Below, piece after piece: positions 34,559 to 44,552 of a DNA stretch of 64,000 nt. The stretch spans positions 106,863 to 170,862 of the forward strand of contig LYSY01000011.1 in the NCBI GenBank assembly GCA_001657395.1, given 5' to 3'. Positions within the stretch are counted from its first letter, which is position 1, and every line of letters begins with the position of its first letter. The stretch comes from Rhodospirillales bacterium BBD 1991-14 (GTDB lineage: Bacteria; Pseudomonadota; Alphaproteobacteria; Kiloniellales; Kiloniellaceae). A model generated the notes under the pieces. It had not been told where the DNA came from and did no database searches. It saw nothing but the letters and a program-made list of their open reading frames with translations. Made by a program: the position numbers and the translations under genes.

Positions 34559-35539
34559 TTACATCCAGCCGCGTTCCTTGTAGTACCGCACTGCGCCGTC
34601 ATGCAGCGGGGCCGAGAGGTTGTTGGTGATCATCTTGCCTTCTTCGAGATTCGCGAAAGCCGGATGCAGCCTCTTGAAACGATCGAAGTTGTCGAACACC
34701 GCCTTCACCATCTGATACACGGTTTCCTCATCGACGTTGGTCGAGGCGACGAAGGTCGCGCCGACGCCAAAGGTCTGCGTGTCGCCGTCGGTACCCGTGT
34801 ACATGCCGCCGGGAATTGTCGCCGTTGCGTAGTAGGCGTTCTCGTTCACCAGCTTGTCGATCGCCGCACCGGTCACCGGAACCATCACGGCCTCACAGGA
34901 GGTGGTGGCTTCCTTGATCGAGCCGTTGGGATGCCCGACCGTGAACACGATGGCGTCGATCTTGTTGTCACAGAGGGCCTGCGACTGCTCGGCCGACTTC
35001 AGCTCGGAAGCGAGTTTGAAGTCGTCCATCGACCAGCCCATCTCCTTCATCACGACTTCCATGGTGCCGCGCTGACCGGAGCCGGGATTGCCGACGTTCA
35101 CCCGCTTGCCCTTCAAGTCATCGAAGGACTTGATGCCGGAGTCGGCGCGCGCAACAACGGTGAAGGGCTCCGGATGCACGGAGAAGACCGCCCGCAGCTC
35201 TTCGTAGGCGCCGTCCGGGAACTGATCCGGCGCGGTGCCGTTATAGGCATGGAACTGCCAGTCGGACTGCGCCACGCCGAGGTCCAGATCGCCAGAGCGG
35301 ATGCCGTTGATGTTGGCCACGGAGCCGCCCGTGGTGTGGGTGCATTTGATGCCGTGGTCCTTGGTGCCGCGGTTCACCAGGCGGCAGATCGAACCGCCGA
35401 CCTGATAGTAGACGCCGGTCTGTCCGCCGGTGCCGATGGTGACGAACTTCTCCTGCGCCTGCACGGTCGCCGGGGCCGCCGCCAGAAGGGCAGCCACCGA
35501 GACGCCCAGAACGGTAGACTTCAGAGTAAGATGCTTCAT
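34559..35539 (-). CDS. TAXI family TRAP solute-binding protein
   Basis: Periplasmic binding protein, 326 residues from the ATG at 35539. Signal peptide [20 protein letters not shown], mature part opening with [20 protein letters not shown], the TAXI signature. Also visible are [17 protein letters not shown] and [18 protein letters not shown] proteins bind glutamate-like or other carboxylates; the ligand here is not assigned. The frame is open to 35827, but the added residues are not a plausible N-terminus. It heads the operon TAXI, fused permease, Usp. Confidence 0.93.
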   Translation of the reverse strand: MKHLTLKSTVLGVSVAALLAAAPATVQAQEKFVTIGTGGQTGVYYQVGGSICRLVNRGTKDHGIKCTHTTGGSVANINGIRSGDLDLGVAQSDWQFHAYNGTAPDQFPDGAYEELRAVFSVHPEPFTVVARADSGIKSFDDLKGKRVNVGNPGSGQRGTMEVVMKEMGWSMDDFKLASELKSAEQSQALCDNKIDAIVFTVGHPNGSIKEATTSCEAVMVPVTGAAIDKLVNENAYYATATIPGGMYTGTDGDTQTFGVGATFVASTNVDEETVYQMVKAVFDNFDRFKRLHPAFANLEEGKMITNNLSAPLHDGAVRYYKERGWM

Positions 35540-35955
35540 CAGTTCTTCGCTCCCGACCTTTTCGGTCTGAGTTGATAGTAGTGCCTGACAGGCCCGCCTT
35601 GGCGGACCGGCCGCTCTCCCCCCGATGTGACAATCAGGTGCACGCTCGGAACGAATTCTGAGGAACGACGCAGAGCCGCGCGTCCGGGCCTTTTGCGGTC
35701 CGGCCGGCTGTCTCCCGGCGGCGTAAGATTTAACGCTGCGCGTCGCAGAATCGCTGTTCCCTGTGCCATGGGCCGGTGATTGGCTCACCGTTCTTATGGG
35801 CCTATTCAACACAGTTCCGCTGATCAATGTCCACCCCGTTGTTGTGGGCGTACAATCCGATTTACGAGAGAACAGATGTAGAATTCAACTTGCGGCGCTC
35901 TGTCGCAAGGCAGGCGCTGGCTTCGCCCGGAAATCTGCCCTATCGTCCGCCTGTT
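35540..35955. other. Divergent intergenic region
   Basis: 416 bases between the TAXI gene (minus) and the DUF2946 gene (plus). It must hold both promoters, but I cannot single out convincing boxes. It contains a 6-bp inverted repeat CTTGCG/CGCAAG at 35889-35909, and the plus frame of the DUF2946 gene is open back to an ATG at 35827. No RNA gene is recognisable. Confidence 0.5.
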
Positions 35956-36423
35956 ATGGCAGGCAGGGCCGGTAAACTCGGGACGGTTGAGCGCGGGAAG
36001 CCACAGGTTTTTCGCCGGATCACCGCCGTTCTGGCCGTTGTTGCCCTCTGCGGGCACGGCCTGGCAATGCTGGTCGCCGGGGCTCTTCTCCCCGATGCGC
36101 AGGCCCGCGCCGCCGATTCGGCACTGTCCATCGAACTCTGCACGGCCGAGGGCGTGGTCCTGGTCCGGGTGGAGCAAGGGGGGGAACCGGGGGCGGACCC
36201 CGGTGCCGGCGAATCGCCGGACGGGCATGGCGGCCACCCAGGCTGGCATGACTGCCCGATCTGCACAGTCTTCCTGCAGCAGGTGCTGGTGGCATCGGCA
36301 AGCCAGGCCCTGGTCCTGGACGCGCCCGCCGATGCGGCCGTTAACCCGGCCGGCACCCTCCCCTCACCCCGGCAGACAATCGCTTACGACTGCCAGGCCA
36401 GAGCACCGCCGATCAGCGCCTGA
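35956..36423 (+). CDS. DUF2946-type exported protein (copper-linked)
   Basis: 155 residues from the ATG at 35956; an upstream in-frame ATG at 35827 would add 43 unlike residues. There is an N-terminal hydrophobic segment (ITAVLAVVALCGHGLAMLVAG), then a Gly/His/Asp-rich stretch (DGHGGHPGWHDCPICTVFLQ) containing the CPIC motif seen in DUF2946 proteins, which often accompany copper genes. The CPIC plus neighbouring histidines could bind metal. It precedes a PCu(A)C chaperone gene by 111 bases in the same direction. Confidence 0.65.
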   Translation: MAGRAGKLGTVERGKPQVFRRITAVLAVVALCGHGLAMLVAGALLPDAQARAADSALSIELCTAEGVVLVRVEQGGEPGADPGAGESPDGHGGHPGWHDCPICTVFLQQVLVASASQALVLDAPADAAVNPAGTLPSPRQTIAYDCQARAPPISA

Positions 36424-36534
36424 GCGCAGTTCTCCAGGTTCACAACAGAGTTCGTTTTCAGGGCCCGGCCGCACCTTCAGCGCCCGGGCAGCCGGCGGAT
36501 CGCCGGCCCGCGTATTTCAGGAGACACCTGACCC

Positions 36535-37092
36535 ATGACCATGTTCAAACTTTCCGTCCCGGCGCTCTCCCTCCCTGCTGCCGTTGTTGCCGCCAGCATG
36601 ATCTTCGCCGCGCCGATTCCAGCCGTCGCGCAGGACGCCAAGGCCGGCAGCCTGATGATCGAGCAACCCTGGGCGCGCGCAACGCCCGGCCAGGCGAAGA
36701 ACGGCGCCGCCTACATGACCATCCACAATGGCGGGACCGCCGGCGACCGCCTCCTCGCCGCAAGCGCCGAAGTGTCCCAGCGCGTCGAACTGCACAACCA
36801 CATCAACAACGACGGTGTGATGCAGATGCGCGAAGTCGAGGCCATCGAGGTTCCAGCCTCCGGCATGACCGAGCTCAAGCCGGGCAGCTTTCACGTCATG
36901 TTCATGGGCCTGAGCGCACCGCTGAAGGAAGGCGACAGCTTTCCCCTGACTCTCACCTTCGAGCAGGCCGGCGACCTCACCGTGACCGTCAACGTTCAGA
37001 GCGTCGGCAGCATGGGCGGCATGGAGAAGATGGACCACGGCACCATGGACCATGGCGGCATGAAGCACGGCGAGGGCGCCAAGACCAACTAG
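36535..37092 (+). CDS. Copper chaperone PCu(A)C
   Basis: Periplasmic Cu(I) chaperone that delivers copper to the CuA site of cytochrome c oxidase, 185 residues. Signal peptide up to about residue 32 (AAPIPAVAQ). The copper motif H(M)X10MX21HXM is present: LHNHINNDGVMQMREVEAI, then GMTELKPGSFHVMFMGL. The C-terminus carries a Met/His-rich tail (MGGMEKMDHGTMDHGGMKHG, residues ~160-180), which can bind Cu(II) or extra Cu(I). The start ATG is followed two codons later by another ATG; AGGAGA lies upstream. Its stop overlaps that of the convergent BKACE gene (CTAG). Confidence 0.92.
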   Translation: MTMFKLSVPALSLPAAVVAASMIFAAPIPAVAQDAKAGSLMIEQPWARATPGQAKNGAAYMTIHNGGTAGDRLLAASAEVSQRVELHNHINNDGVMQMREVEAIEVPASGMTELKPGSFHVMFMGLSAPLKEGDSFPLTLTFEQAGDLTVTVNVQSVGSMGGMEKMDHGTMDHGGMKHGEGAKTN

Positions 37093-37955
37093 CTGCTGAC
37101 GGCCTCTCCCCGCATCAGGCGGCGCGCAGTCGCGGCATCGGCCAAGGGCCGGCCGATGATCTGCGCCGCCGCCGCGGCGGCGGCCACCAGCTCCGCGTTG
37201 TCGGCCGCCAGCGCGCCGGAGGCCAGATAGAGATTGTTCTCGAAGCCGACCCTGACATGGCCGCCCAGTGCGGCGGCTGTTGTCACACAGGCGTTCTCCC
37301 TCGGCCCGAACGCACAGACCGCCCAGGGCAGCGCAGCGACTTCCGGCACAGCCTGCCGGGCCGCCATGAAGGGCAGCAGGTCCGCCGGCTGCGAGCGCTG
37401 GCCCGGCGCGTAACGCCCGAGAACGAAAAGCAGGAAGGCCGGGCCGGACGGGACCACGCCGGCAGCCCTGAGGGCGCCAAAGCGGGCCAAGTCGGCGGCG
37501 TCGTAGAGAATGTACTGCGGCAGGATGCCCGCCTCCGCCAGCCAGGCGAGGAAGGGCCCGACCTCCGCTTCGCTTGGCGCATCGGGAACGATCTCGCGCA
37601 CCGCCAGGCTCACCGCCTCCGGCTGAAGGTCACGCACCATCGCCATCTGCTGCGCGGGCGTGTAGATCCCGACTGCCTCGCTGGTCACCTGGATAACCAG
37701 GTCGTCGCCCACCGCATCCCGCACGGCGGCGATCGCCTCGCGGTAGGCGCCCGGGTCCAGGCTGTGCTTTTCTTCGTCATCGCGGACGTGCAGATGGATC
37801 ATCGCCGCCCCGGCCTTCTGCGCCGCCGCGGCGGTGTCGGCGATCTCCGCCGGGCGGATCGGAACCGCCGGATGATCCTTCCGGGTCTTGCGCGCGCCGT
37901 TGGGCGCCACCGTCAGGATCAGGGGCGACCAGTCGGCAGGCTCGGAGAGGGTCAT
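37089..37955 (-). CDS. 3-keto-5-aminohexanoate cleavage enzyme (BKACE) family protein
   Basis: 288 residues of the BKACE/DUF849 family, zinc-dependent enzymes that condense a beta-keto acid with acetyl-CoA to give acetoacetate plus a CoA ester. Visible are the N-terminal LTVAPNGARKTRKDHPAVPI, the metal-ligand HLHVRD and the late conserved GHVRVGFENNLYL with the substrate Arg. The substrate subfamily cannot be told by eye. It overlaps by four bases (ATGA) the upstream class III aminotransferase, so the two are coupled and should act in sequence, for example the transaminase making a beta-keto acid that BKACE cleaves. Confidence 0.9.
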   Translation of the reverse strand: MTLSEPADWSPLILTVAPNGARKTRKDHPAVPIRPAEIADTAAAAQKAGAAMIHLHVRDDEEKHSLDPGAYREAIAAVRDAVGDDLVIQVTSEAVGIYTPAQQMAMVRDLQPEAVSLAVREIVPDAPSEAEVGPFLAWLAEAGILPQYILYDAADLARFGALRAAGVVPSGPAFLLFVLGRYAPGQRSQPADLLPFMAARQAVPEVAALPWAVCAFGPRENACVTTAAALGGHVRVGFENNLYLASGALAADNAELVAAAAAAAQIIGRPLADAATARRLMRGEAVSS

Positions 37956-39307
37956 GCCCGCCCCGCGGGCTGCAGGGCCGGCATCTCCTCCAGCGCGCCA
38001 TCGACGGCGCGGCCCAGCTTGTCGACCAGTTCTTCCAGATGCTCCGGGCCGACGATAAATGGCGGCGCCAGGAGTATGTGATCGCCGCGCCGCCCATCGG
38101 CCGTCCCGCCGCCGGGATAGCAGACCAGACCCTCCGCCATGGCGCGCTTCTTGATCCGGGCGTTCAGCTTCAGCGCCGGGTCGAAGGGCTCCTTGCCGGC
38201 ACGGTCGGCGACCAGTTCCAGGCCGATGAAGAGACCACGGCCGCGGATATCGCCCACATGATGGTGATTACCGAAACGGGCCTCCAGCGCCGCGCGCAGG
38301 GCCGCGCCCTGATTGCGGACGTTAGCCAGAAGGTCTTCGGACTCGATGGTCTGTTGAACAGCAAGAGCGGCGGCGCAGGCGGTGGCATGGCCGATGTAGG
38401 TGAAACCGTGTTCGAAAGCGCCCGAGCCGGCAGCAATGGTGTCGTAGATGCGCTGCGAAACGAGGACCGCGCCGATGGGCTGATAACCGCCGCCCAGGCC
38501 CTTGGCACAGGTCAGGATGTCCGGCGCAATCCCGTCCTGCTCGCAGGCGTAGAGGCTGCCGGTGCGCCCCATGCCGCACATCACCTCGTCGAGGATCAGA
38601 AGCACGCCGTGACGGTCGCAGATCTCTCGAACGCGTTTGAAGTAGCCGGGCACCGGCGGCACCACGCCTGCGGTCGCACCCACAACCGGCTCGGCAATGA
38701 AGGCCGCCACGGTTCCCGGCCCCAGGCGCTGGATCTCCGCCTCCAGCTCTGCGGCAGTCCGCTCCCCATAGGCCTCTGCCGTCTCGTCCGGACGCTGGTG
38801 GCGGTAGGCGTAGCAGGGCGCGATGTGGCTGGCCGGCATCAGCAGCGGGTCAAAGGCAGCGCGCCGTGCTGCGTTGCCACCCACCGCAAGGGCGCCCAGG
38901 GTGTTGCCGTGATAGCTCTGGCGGCGCGCAATGAAGCGGTGCCGTTCCGGCTGGCCGTTTTCCAGGTGGAACTGGCGGGCCAGCTTCAGGGCGGTCTCGT
39001 TGGCCTCCGACCCGCCGGAGACGAAGTAGACACGCCCCAGTCCGTCCGGCGCCCGGGTGATCAGGTGTTCGGCCAGCGCTTCGGAGGCTTCATTGGTGAA
39101 GAAACCGCTGTGCGCGTAGGCGAGGCGGTCGACCTGCGCCTTGATGGCCGCCACCACCGCCGGGTGCCCGTGCCCCAGGCAGGAAACAGCCGCCCCGCCC
39201 GAGGCGTCCAGGTATCGGCGGCCCGTCTGGTCGATCAGATAAGCCCCCTCTCCCGAAACGGCCACGGGATAGGACGCCTTGGTGTGGCGCGGGAAAACGT
39301 AGCTCAT
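37952..39307 (-). CDS. Class III (omega) aminotransferase
   Basis: PLP-dependent aminotransferase, 451 residues from the ATG at 39307; an upstream start would add 17 unlike residues. PLP motifs are VSGGSEANETALKLARQ, SYHGNT, LILDEVMCGMGRTG and the Schiff-base Lys in DILTCAKGLGGGYQPIG. Family members transfer amino groups from omega- or beta-amino compounds (beta-alanine, taurine, 4-aminobutyrate) to pyruvate or 2-oxoglutarate. The ATGA overlap with the BKACE gene points to a short amino-acid catabolic pathway. Confidence 0.92.
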   Translation of the reverse strand: MSYVFPRHTKASYPVAVSGEGAYLIDQTGRRYLDASGGAAVSCLGHGHPAVVAAIKAQVDRLAYAHSGFFTNEASEALAEHLITRAPDGLGRVYFVSGGSEANETALKLARQFHLENGQPERHRFIARRQSYHGNTLGALAVGGNAARRAAFDPLLMPASHIAPCYAYRHQRPDETAEAYGERTAAELEAEIQRLGPGTVAAFIAEPVVGATAGVVPPVPGYFKRVREICDRHGVLLILDEVMCGMGRTGSLYACEQDGIAPDILTCAKGLGGGYQPIGAVLVSQRIYDTIAAGSGAFEHGFTYIGHATACAAALAVQQTIESEDLLANVRNQGAALRAALEARFGNHHHVGDIRGRGLFIGLELVADRAGKEPFDPALKLNARIKKRAMAEGLVCYPGGGTADGRRGDHILLAPPFIVGPEHLEELVDKLGRAVDGALEEMPALQPAGRA

Positions 39308-39607
39308 GATCCGGAACTCACATGCGGAGCGATTTATAGGAGAGCCCACAGTTGACACCCCTGATCGGATGCGGGCAAGCCCCCAAGGGTTGCGCCGGCT
39401 GCAAGGCTGCCCAACAGCACCAAGCGCCGCCCGGAATGCAAAGGCCTGGGATCGTGTCCTGCACGTTGTCTCCGCGCGGCTGGCACATTAGGATGCGCCC
39501 GCCCGGTGTCTCGGGCATCTGGGGGCAATCGACCCGTTCACCGGGCCAAGAAGCAGGGCCAAGCAGCGCGAAAACACGCGCGTCAAAAGGGGGCAGCAGG
39601 CAGCATC
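39308..39607. other. Divergent intergenic region between aminotransferase and apt
   Basis: 300 bases. It contains a possible apt promoter (39466-39494). Otherwise I see only GC-rich sequence and no RNA gene. Confidence 0.5.
39466..39494 (+). promoter_or_regulatory. Putative promoter of apt
   Basis: TTGTCT (39466-39471), 17 bases, TAGGAT (39489-39494), about 114 bases before the apt start. Four of six matches in each box. Confidence 0.4.
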
Positions 39608-40123
39608 ATGAATCTGAGAGAGCACATTCGCCCGATTCCGGACTTCCCGACCCCCGGCATTCTCTTCTACGACATCTCCCCGCTGCTCGCGCATCCGGGC
39701 GCCTGGCAGGCCACGGTCGAGCGGCTTTCTGATATTGTCCGCGAACACCAGCCAGACGTCCTGGCCGGCATCGAATCCCGCGGCTTCCTGGTTGCGGCAC
39801 CGCTTGCGCTTAAGTTGAATCTCGGCTTTGTCATGGTCCGAAAGAAGGGCAAGCTGCCCGGTGCCACGATCCCCTATACCTACGACCTCGAGTACGGCAG
39901 CGACACCATCGAGATCCAGTCCGATGCGGTCGCACCCGGCCAGCGCGTGTTCCTGCTGGACGATCTGCTTGCGACGGGCGGCACCATGAACGCGGCGGCC
40001 AAGCTGCTAGGCTCGGCAGGGGCTGTTGTCACCGGGGCGGCCTGCATCATCGAACTTACCTTCCTCAAGGGCCGGGAGAACCTGGACATTCCGATCGACA
40101 CTCTGCTGGCCTACGACAGCTAA
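39608..40123 (+). CDS. apt: Adenine phosphoribosyltransferase
   Basis: Purine salvage enzyme converting adenine + PRPP to AMP + PPi, cytoplasmic homodimer. 171 residues from the ATG at 39608; the typical start [19 protein letters not shown] confirms this choice over an upstream in-frame start. The PRPP-binding motif is [13 protein letters not shown], and ESRGF plus [12 protein letters not shown] are adenine-pocket regions. Transcribed alone, divergent from the aminotransferase. Confidence 0.96.
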   Translation: MNLREHIRPIPDFPTPGILFYDISPLLAHPGAWQATVERLSDIVREHQPDVLAGIESRGFLVAAPLALKLNLGFVMVRKKGKLPGATIPYTYDLEYGSDTIEIQSDAVAPGQRVFLLDDLLATGGTMNAAAKLLGSAGAVVTGAACIIELTFLKGRENLDIPIDTLLAYDS

Positions 40124-40306
40124 GGGGCCGCGCGACGGGAGCACAAACTCCAGGTTGAGTTTCGCCAATGCCTTTAGGATCGCTTAACCACACTAGGGTA
40201 TCAGTTTAGCCTCGCGCCCTCTCTCCGGCACCGGCTGCGCGGGCAGCATCTGCCAGCGCCGTCCCCAGTCCGGTGAGAGAGCCTTGCAGTCGGGGTTGAT
40301 GCCTTT

Positions 40307-42508
40307 ATGCCGTTTGGCGATACGCAATTCTCTTTCGCGACGGTGATCCTGGTCACTGCCATGGCGCCGGCCATGCTGGCCGTCATGACACTGACTTTGG
40401 CACGGCGCGGCGACTCCGCCCCGGCCCTGACCTGGTGGTCGGCGGGCCTCGGTGTCGAGGCTCTGGGCCTTGCCGCGCTCGCCGTTTCCGCCTGGTACTG
40501 GCCAGCCTGCGCAGCGGCTATTCACGAAGGCAGCCAGGCCGTGACCGTTCTGCTGCTGCTGGGGGGATCCCTCAGCTTCCTCGGCCACCGCATCTACCTG
40601 ACCCCGCTGCTGTTGGCTGTTGCCGGCATTCTCGTCGTCACCATCGGCTGCCTGATCCATTCCGACATGCCGCTGCCTGTGTTCCTGGCCCTGCGGCTGG
40701 GCGCCATTGCCGCCGTTGGTGCGGCCGGGCTGCTCTTCTGGCGCCGCTACCGCAGCGAGCACCGCCTTATATCGATCATCTGCGCCGGACCGCTGCTGAT
40801 CTTCGCGACTTACCTGCTGACTGAACTGACACAGATCTCCACTTCTCCGTCCTGGAACGCCGTTCAGATCGACAGCGAATGGCGGGTGATCCTGCACACC
40901 GGCATGACTCTTCTCTGCATGGTGTGCCTGATCTCCGCCGTGCAGGAAGCCCTGCAGAGTGCAAAGGTCTCGGCTGAAAAAGCCGCCGACAGCAAGTCGA
41001 AGTTGGTGCATGCGATCGTCGAAAGCCTTCCCGTCGGCGTCTGCATCTTCGATTCCGAACTGCGTCTGGTCGTCTTTAACCGCGAGCTGAGCAAGCTGCT
41101 CGGTATTCCCTATGACCTGATGCGCAGAGGCGCCACCTTCCAGGACCTCGTGCGTTTCAACGCCGAGCGCGGCGAGTACGGCAAGATCGATATCGACGAA
41201 GAGATTCGCCGCCGCACGTCGATCCTGCTGGACAACCAGCAATCGCGCATGGAGCGTGTGCGCCCCGACGGCAGCGTGCTGGAGATGCGCACCCGGCGCC
41301 TGGCCAACGGCGCCTATGTGATGGTCTATACCGACATCACCGAAACCAAGAGAATCGAAGAGGCGCTGCGCAAGAGCGAGCAGCGCTATGCCCTGGCGCT
41401 GCAGGGCGCGAACGAAGGCATCTGGGAGTGGGGTGACGAGATCAACGGCATCTACGTCTCCCGGCGCCTGCGAGAGATCACCGGCATCGCAGGCTTTGGC
41501 CCGACGGTCCCCGCAGCGGATTGGTTCGAGCGGGTCCATCCCGACGACCTGAAGACCGTGCGCCAGTTGATCCGCGAACACCTGCGCGGCGACAGCGAGT
41601 ACTACGATCACGAGTACCGGCTGCGCGGCGATGACGGACAGTATCGATGGGTCAGGGCCAGAGGCCTCGGACAGCGGGACCCGAAGGGCCGTGTCTACCG
41701 CATGGCCGGCTCGCTCAGCGACGTGACCCAGCGCAAGACCGCAGAGCAGGAACTGATGAGCGCCAAGGAGGCCGCAGAGTTCGCCAACCGCACAAAGGGC
41801 GAATTCCTGGCGACCATGAGCCACGAACTGCGCACGCCCCTGAACGCCATCATCGGGTTTTCGGAGTTGATCGACAAGCAGGTCTTCGGACCGGTCGGGC
41901 ACGACAACTACCGCGACTACATCCGCAACATCCACGAAAGCGGCAGTCACCTTCTGGCGATCATCAACGACATCCTGGATGTCTCCAAGGCCGAGGCGGG
42001 GATGATCGACCTGCATGAAGAAGAGGTCGACTTGCGTGATGTGGTCGCATCCGGACTGAGACTGATCGGCCCACGTGCGCGCGATAACGGGGTCGCCCTC
42101 GAAAGCGAATTCCACTCGCCCCTGGCCCTCGTCAGGGCCGATCAGCGCCGGCTGAAGCAGGTTCTGATCAATCTCCTGTCCAATGCCGTCAAGTTCACGC
42201 CCGCCGGCGGACGGGTGGTGGTGCGGGCCTGGGCGACGCCGGAGGAAGGCGCCGGCTTCGAAGTGGCCGACGACGGCATCGGCATCGCGCCCGCGGATCA
42301 GGACCGGGTGATGGAGCCCTTCACCCAGGTCGAATCCAGCCTCAGCCGCAAGCACGAAGGAACCGGCCTGGGTCTGCCGCTCTGCCATGCGCTGATGGAG
42401 GTCCACGGCGGCCGCATCACGCTTGAAAGCGAGCTGGGAAAAGGCACGCGGATCTCCGCCTTGCTGCCGGCGGAGCGGGTCAGCAGCAAGACCGTCGACG
42501 CGGCCTGA
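40307..42508 (+). CDS. Multi-helix PAS sensor histidine kinase
   Basis: 733-residue inner-membrane kinase. The first about 210 residues form seven hydrophobic helices. Two PAS domains follow: residues ~235-345 ([31 protein letters not shown]) and ~360-480 (a PAS_3 type with [10 protein letters not shown] and [15 protein letters not shown]). HisKA has His506 in [19 protein letters not shown]; HATPase_c has [22 protein letters not shown] and [11 protein letters not shown]. No response regulator is adjacent. The signal is unknown. Confidence 0.9.
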   Translation: MPFGDTQFSFATVILVTAMAPAMLAVMTLTLARRGDSAPALTWWSAGLGVEALGLAALAVSAWYWPACAAAIHEGSQAVTVLLLLGGSLSFLGHRIYLTPLLLAVAGILVVTIGCLIHSDMPLPVFLALRLGAIAAVGAAGLLFWRRYRSEHRLISIICAGPLLIFATYLLTELTQISTSPSWNAVQIDSEWRVILHTGMTLLCMVCLISAVQEALQSAKVSAEKAADSKSKLVHAIVESLPVGVCIFDSELRLVVFNRELSKLLGIPYDLMRRGATFQDLVRFNAERGEYGKIDIDEEIRRRTSILLDNQQSRMERVRPDGSVLEMRTRRLANGAYVMVYTDITETKRIEEALRKSEQRYALALQGANEGIWEWGDEINGIYVSRRLREITGIAGFGPTVPAADWFERVHPDDLKTVRQLIREHLRGDSEYYDHEYRLRGDDGQYRWVRARGLGQRDPKGRVYRMAGSLSDVTQRKTAEQELMSAKEAAEFANRTKGEFLATMSHELRTPLNAIIGFSELIDKQVFGPVGHDNYRDYIRNIHESGSHLLAIINDILDVSKAEAGMIDLHEEEVDLRDVVASGLRLIGPRARDNGVALESEFHSPLALVRADQRRLKQVLINLLSNAVKFTPAGGRVVVRAWATPEEGAGFEVADDGIGIAPADQDRVMEPFTQVESSLSRKHEGTGLGLPLCHALMEVHGGRITLESELGKGTRISALLPAERVSSKTVDAA

Positions 42509-42529
42509 GCGGCCCGCACGGACCCCCCG

Positions 42530-43777
42530 CTACGGCACCAGGTCTTCCTCGCCGCTGCGGCAGAGCGCTTCGGCAAAGGCCAGGAGGTCCTCGTCGGCAC
42601 CGTAAGGGGCAATGAGGGAAAGCCCCACCGGGCAGCCCTCGACCCGGGCCAGCGGCAGGGTGACCTGCGGCAGGCGCGAGAGGCCGGAGATACTGGTCAG
42701 GCATAGAACGGCGCTGCGGTGGGCACGCAAGGCCTCGGCATCGCCGTCATCGCGCGGAGCTATGCCCGGAGCCGTCGGCAGCACCAGAAGGGCATCGTCG
42801 CCCAGAAGCTCCGTCAAGCGGGCTGTAAAAGCGTCCCGCAACGGCCGCGCGACCTCCGCCTGCTCTTCGGTGATGCTGTGCGCCCAGTCGAATCGCTCCT
42901 GGACCTCGGGCCCGAAAGCCGGTTTCGTCTCGGCAATCCAGCGCCCATGGGTAGCAACGATCTCGCGGGCCTGGAGGTGGCGGAAGTGCCACATCCAATC
43001 TTCCAGGCTGAGATCCTCTCCCGCCGCCAGGACCACACTGCGCGATCCGATGCGCTGGTCCAGTCGCTCGATCAGCGGCACCAGCGCCGCCTGAACGGCC
43101 GAAGTCGCCAGCGCCAGGGCGTCTTCGGCGACCAGCAGGCGCTTCCAGCGCTCCACGCGGCCACCGGAGGTCCCCAGCAGCACCAGACCGACGCGCCGCA
43201 GCAGCTCGGCATCGCGGGCAAACCACCCGACCGTGTCGAAACTGGGTGCCAGGGGCATGACACCGGCCAGAGAGATGCGGTCGTGGCTGGGCCGCATGCC
43301 GAAGAGGCCGCAGTAACTGGCGGGAATGCGCACCGAGCCGCCGGTGTCGCTGCCCAGCGCCGTGTCGGCCAGGCCGCCGGCCACGGCCGAGGCCGAACCG
43401 CAGGAGGAGCCGCCGGGAATGCGCCCGGGTGCGTTCACATTGGTCGGCGTGCCGTAGTGATGGTTCTGACCGTTCAGGCTGAAGGCCAACTCATCGGTGA
43501 CGGTCTTTCCGACGAGGCGGGCGCCGGCGCCCAGGAGAGCGCCCACCGTCGGCGCATGGGATGTCGCGGCCCCGTGGGTGCGTGCCCAATCGGGATTGCC
43601 GCAGCCGGTCACGTAGCCGTCGATGTCGAAGATGTCCTTGGCGGCAAAGCCGAGCCCGGCCAGAGGGCCGGTGCCGGCACCTTCGATCTCAGGCTGCGGT
43701 GCCGGTACGAAGGCGCCCAATGCGTCCCAGGGCGGGCGGCCCTCGTCAAGGCCGGCAAACGGGTCCTGGTCGTCCAT
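42530..43777 (-). CDS. Amidase (amidase-signature family)
   Basis: 415 residues from an ATG at 43777 preceded by GAGGGGGAG. The Ser-cisSer-Lys triad is visible: FAAKDIFDIDG (Lys), PGGSSCGSAS (cis-Ser) and GSDTGGSVRIPASYCG (nucleophile Ser). Shorter than classical amidases (about 470), like indoleacetamide- or glutamyl-amidase-type members. Substrate unknown. Convergent with the sensor kinase gene. Confidence 0.88.
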   Translation of the reverse strand: MDDQDPFAGLDEGRPPWDALGAFVPAPQPEIEGAGTGPLAGLGFAAKDIFDIDGYVTGCGNPDWARTHGAATSHAPTVGALLGAGARLVGKTVTDELAFSLNGQNHHYGTPTNVNAPGRIPGGSSCGSASAVAGGLADTALGSDTGGSVRIPASYCGLFGMRPSHDRISLAGVMPLAPSFDTVGWFARDAELLRRVGLVLLGTSGGRVERWKRLLVAEDALALATSAVQAALVPLIERLDQRIGSRSVVLAAGEDLSLEDWMWHFRHLQAREIVATHGRWIAETKPAFGPEVQERFDWAHSITEEQAEVARPLRDAFTARLTELLGDDALLVLPTAPGIAPRDDGDAEALRAHRSAVLCLTSISGLSRLPQVTLPLARVEGCPVGLSLIAPYGADEDLLAFAEALCRSGEEDLVP

Positions 43778-43965
43778 GCGCTCCCCCTCAAGACGGATGG
43801 CTTCAAAGGCAGCCCGGGACGCCTTTGCGCCCCTGCCGTCCCACCAACTCCGGATTAAGCTGAATCGGCCTTGCGAACAACCGTGCTGTGCAGTGCGGGG
43901 CATTCCCGGCGGCCCCGATGCCGCAGTCCCGATGCCGCAATCCCGGTGCCGTGGTTCCGGCCGCC

Positions 43966-44277
43966 CTAGGTCGCCGTCTCGTCGATGTCCGGATCCTCCG
44001 GCTTGCGCGGAGCCTGCGGGTCCTTGCGCCGGATGATGATGTCGCCGTTGTCGAGCATCTCCGGGAGCTCATACTGTGGTATGCTATCGACCAGAAGCCG
44101 AAGCGCACGCATCATCTGCTCCAGGCCTTCGCGCGCCAGTTCACCCGGTTCCTCGCTCTCGCTGAGTTGCCGGTCGGCGGCAAAGGCCGTACAGCAGGGC
44201 GCCAGAGCGACACCCGCTCCGGACAGCAGGGCCACCGCAAAAGCGGCAGGAATGAAGGCTTTTCGTGACGCGCGCAT
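43966..44277 (-). CDS. Small exported protein of unknown function
   Basis: 103 residues from ATG 44277 (upstream in-frame ATG at 44310 gives 11 more). Signal peptide AFIPAAFAVALLSGAGVALA, then a short acidic, helical mature part with EGLEQMMRALRLLVDSIPQY and the conserved-looking MLDNGDIIIRRKD. Similar small proteins occur in Rhodospirillales, sometimes misannotated. No function can be inferred. It lies between the two amidase genes. Confidence 0.7.
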   Translation of the reverse strand: MRASRKAFIPAAFAVALLSGAGVALAPCCTAFAADRQLSESEEPGELAREGLEQMMRALRLLVDSIPQYELPEMLDNGDIIIRRKDPQAPRKPEDPDIDETAT

Positions 44278-44433
44278 AGTCGTTCTCCGCTTCAAGGGGC
44301 TCGATCTCACAACGCGTGGGGCCGGACCCCTATTCCACCTCTATCCTAGCCTATACACAGAAAGTGGCCAGTTTCGGGCAAACAGCCACAGCGAAACAAA
44401 AATCGTCACGCCATGCATGCGCCCGGGTCCCAA

Positions 44434-44484
44434 TTCTTGACAGACCCCGCTTCTCGACAGACCCCGCTTCTCGACAGACTCTGG
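44434..44484. repeat. 17-bp tandem repeat, three copies
   Basis: TTCTTGACAGACCCCGC (44434-44450), TTCTCGACAGACCCCGC (44451-44467) and the diverged TTCTCGACAGACTCTGG (44468-44484), about 70 bases before the second amidase start. The first copy contains TTGACA, a perfect -35 box, but no -10 box follows at the right distance. Confidence 0.85.
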
Positions 44485-44552
44485 CCCGGCATGCCAGGAA
44501 TTGCGTCCGGAGACGGCAGTTGCAGACAGGCAAGAGGGGAACCGGACGGCCT

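Noticed and set aside
35827..35955. Longer start for the DUF2946 protein
   Set aside because: The extra 43 residues are polar and would put the signal helix deep inside the protein.
40193..42406. 737-codon open frame antisense to the PAS kinase
   Set aside because: Compositional shadow; the plus strand encodes an intact kinase.
44434..44484. CRISPR-like repeats
   Set aside because: The copies are contiguous with no spacers, so they are simple tandem repeats.
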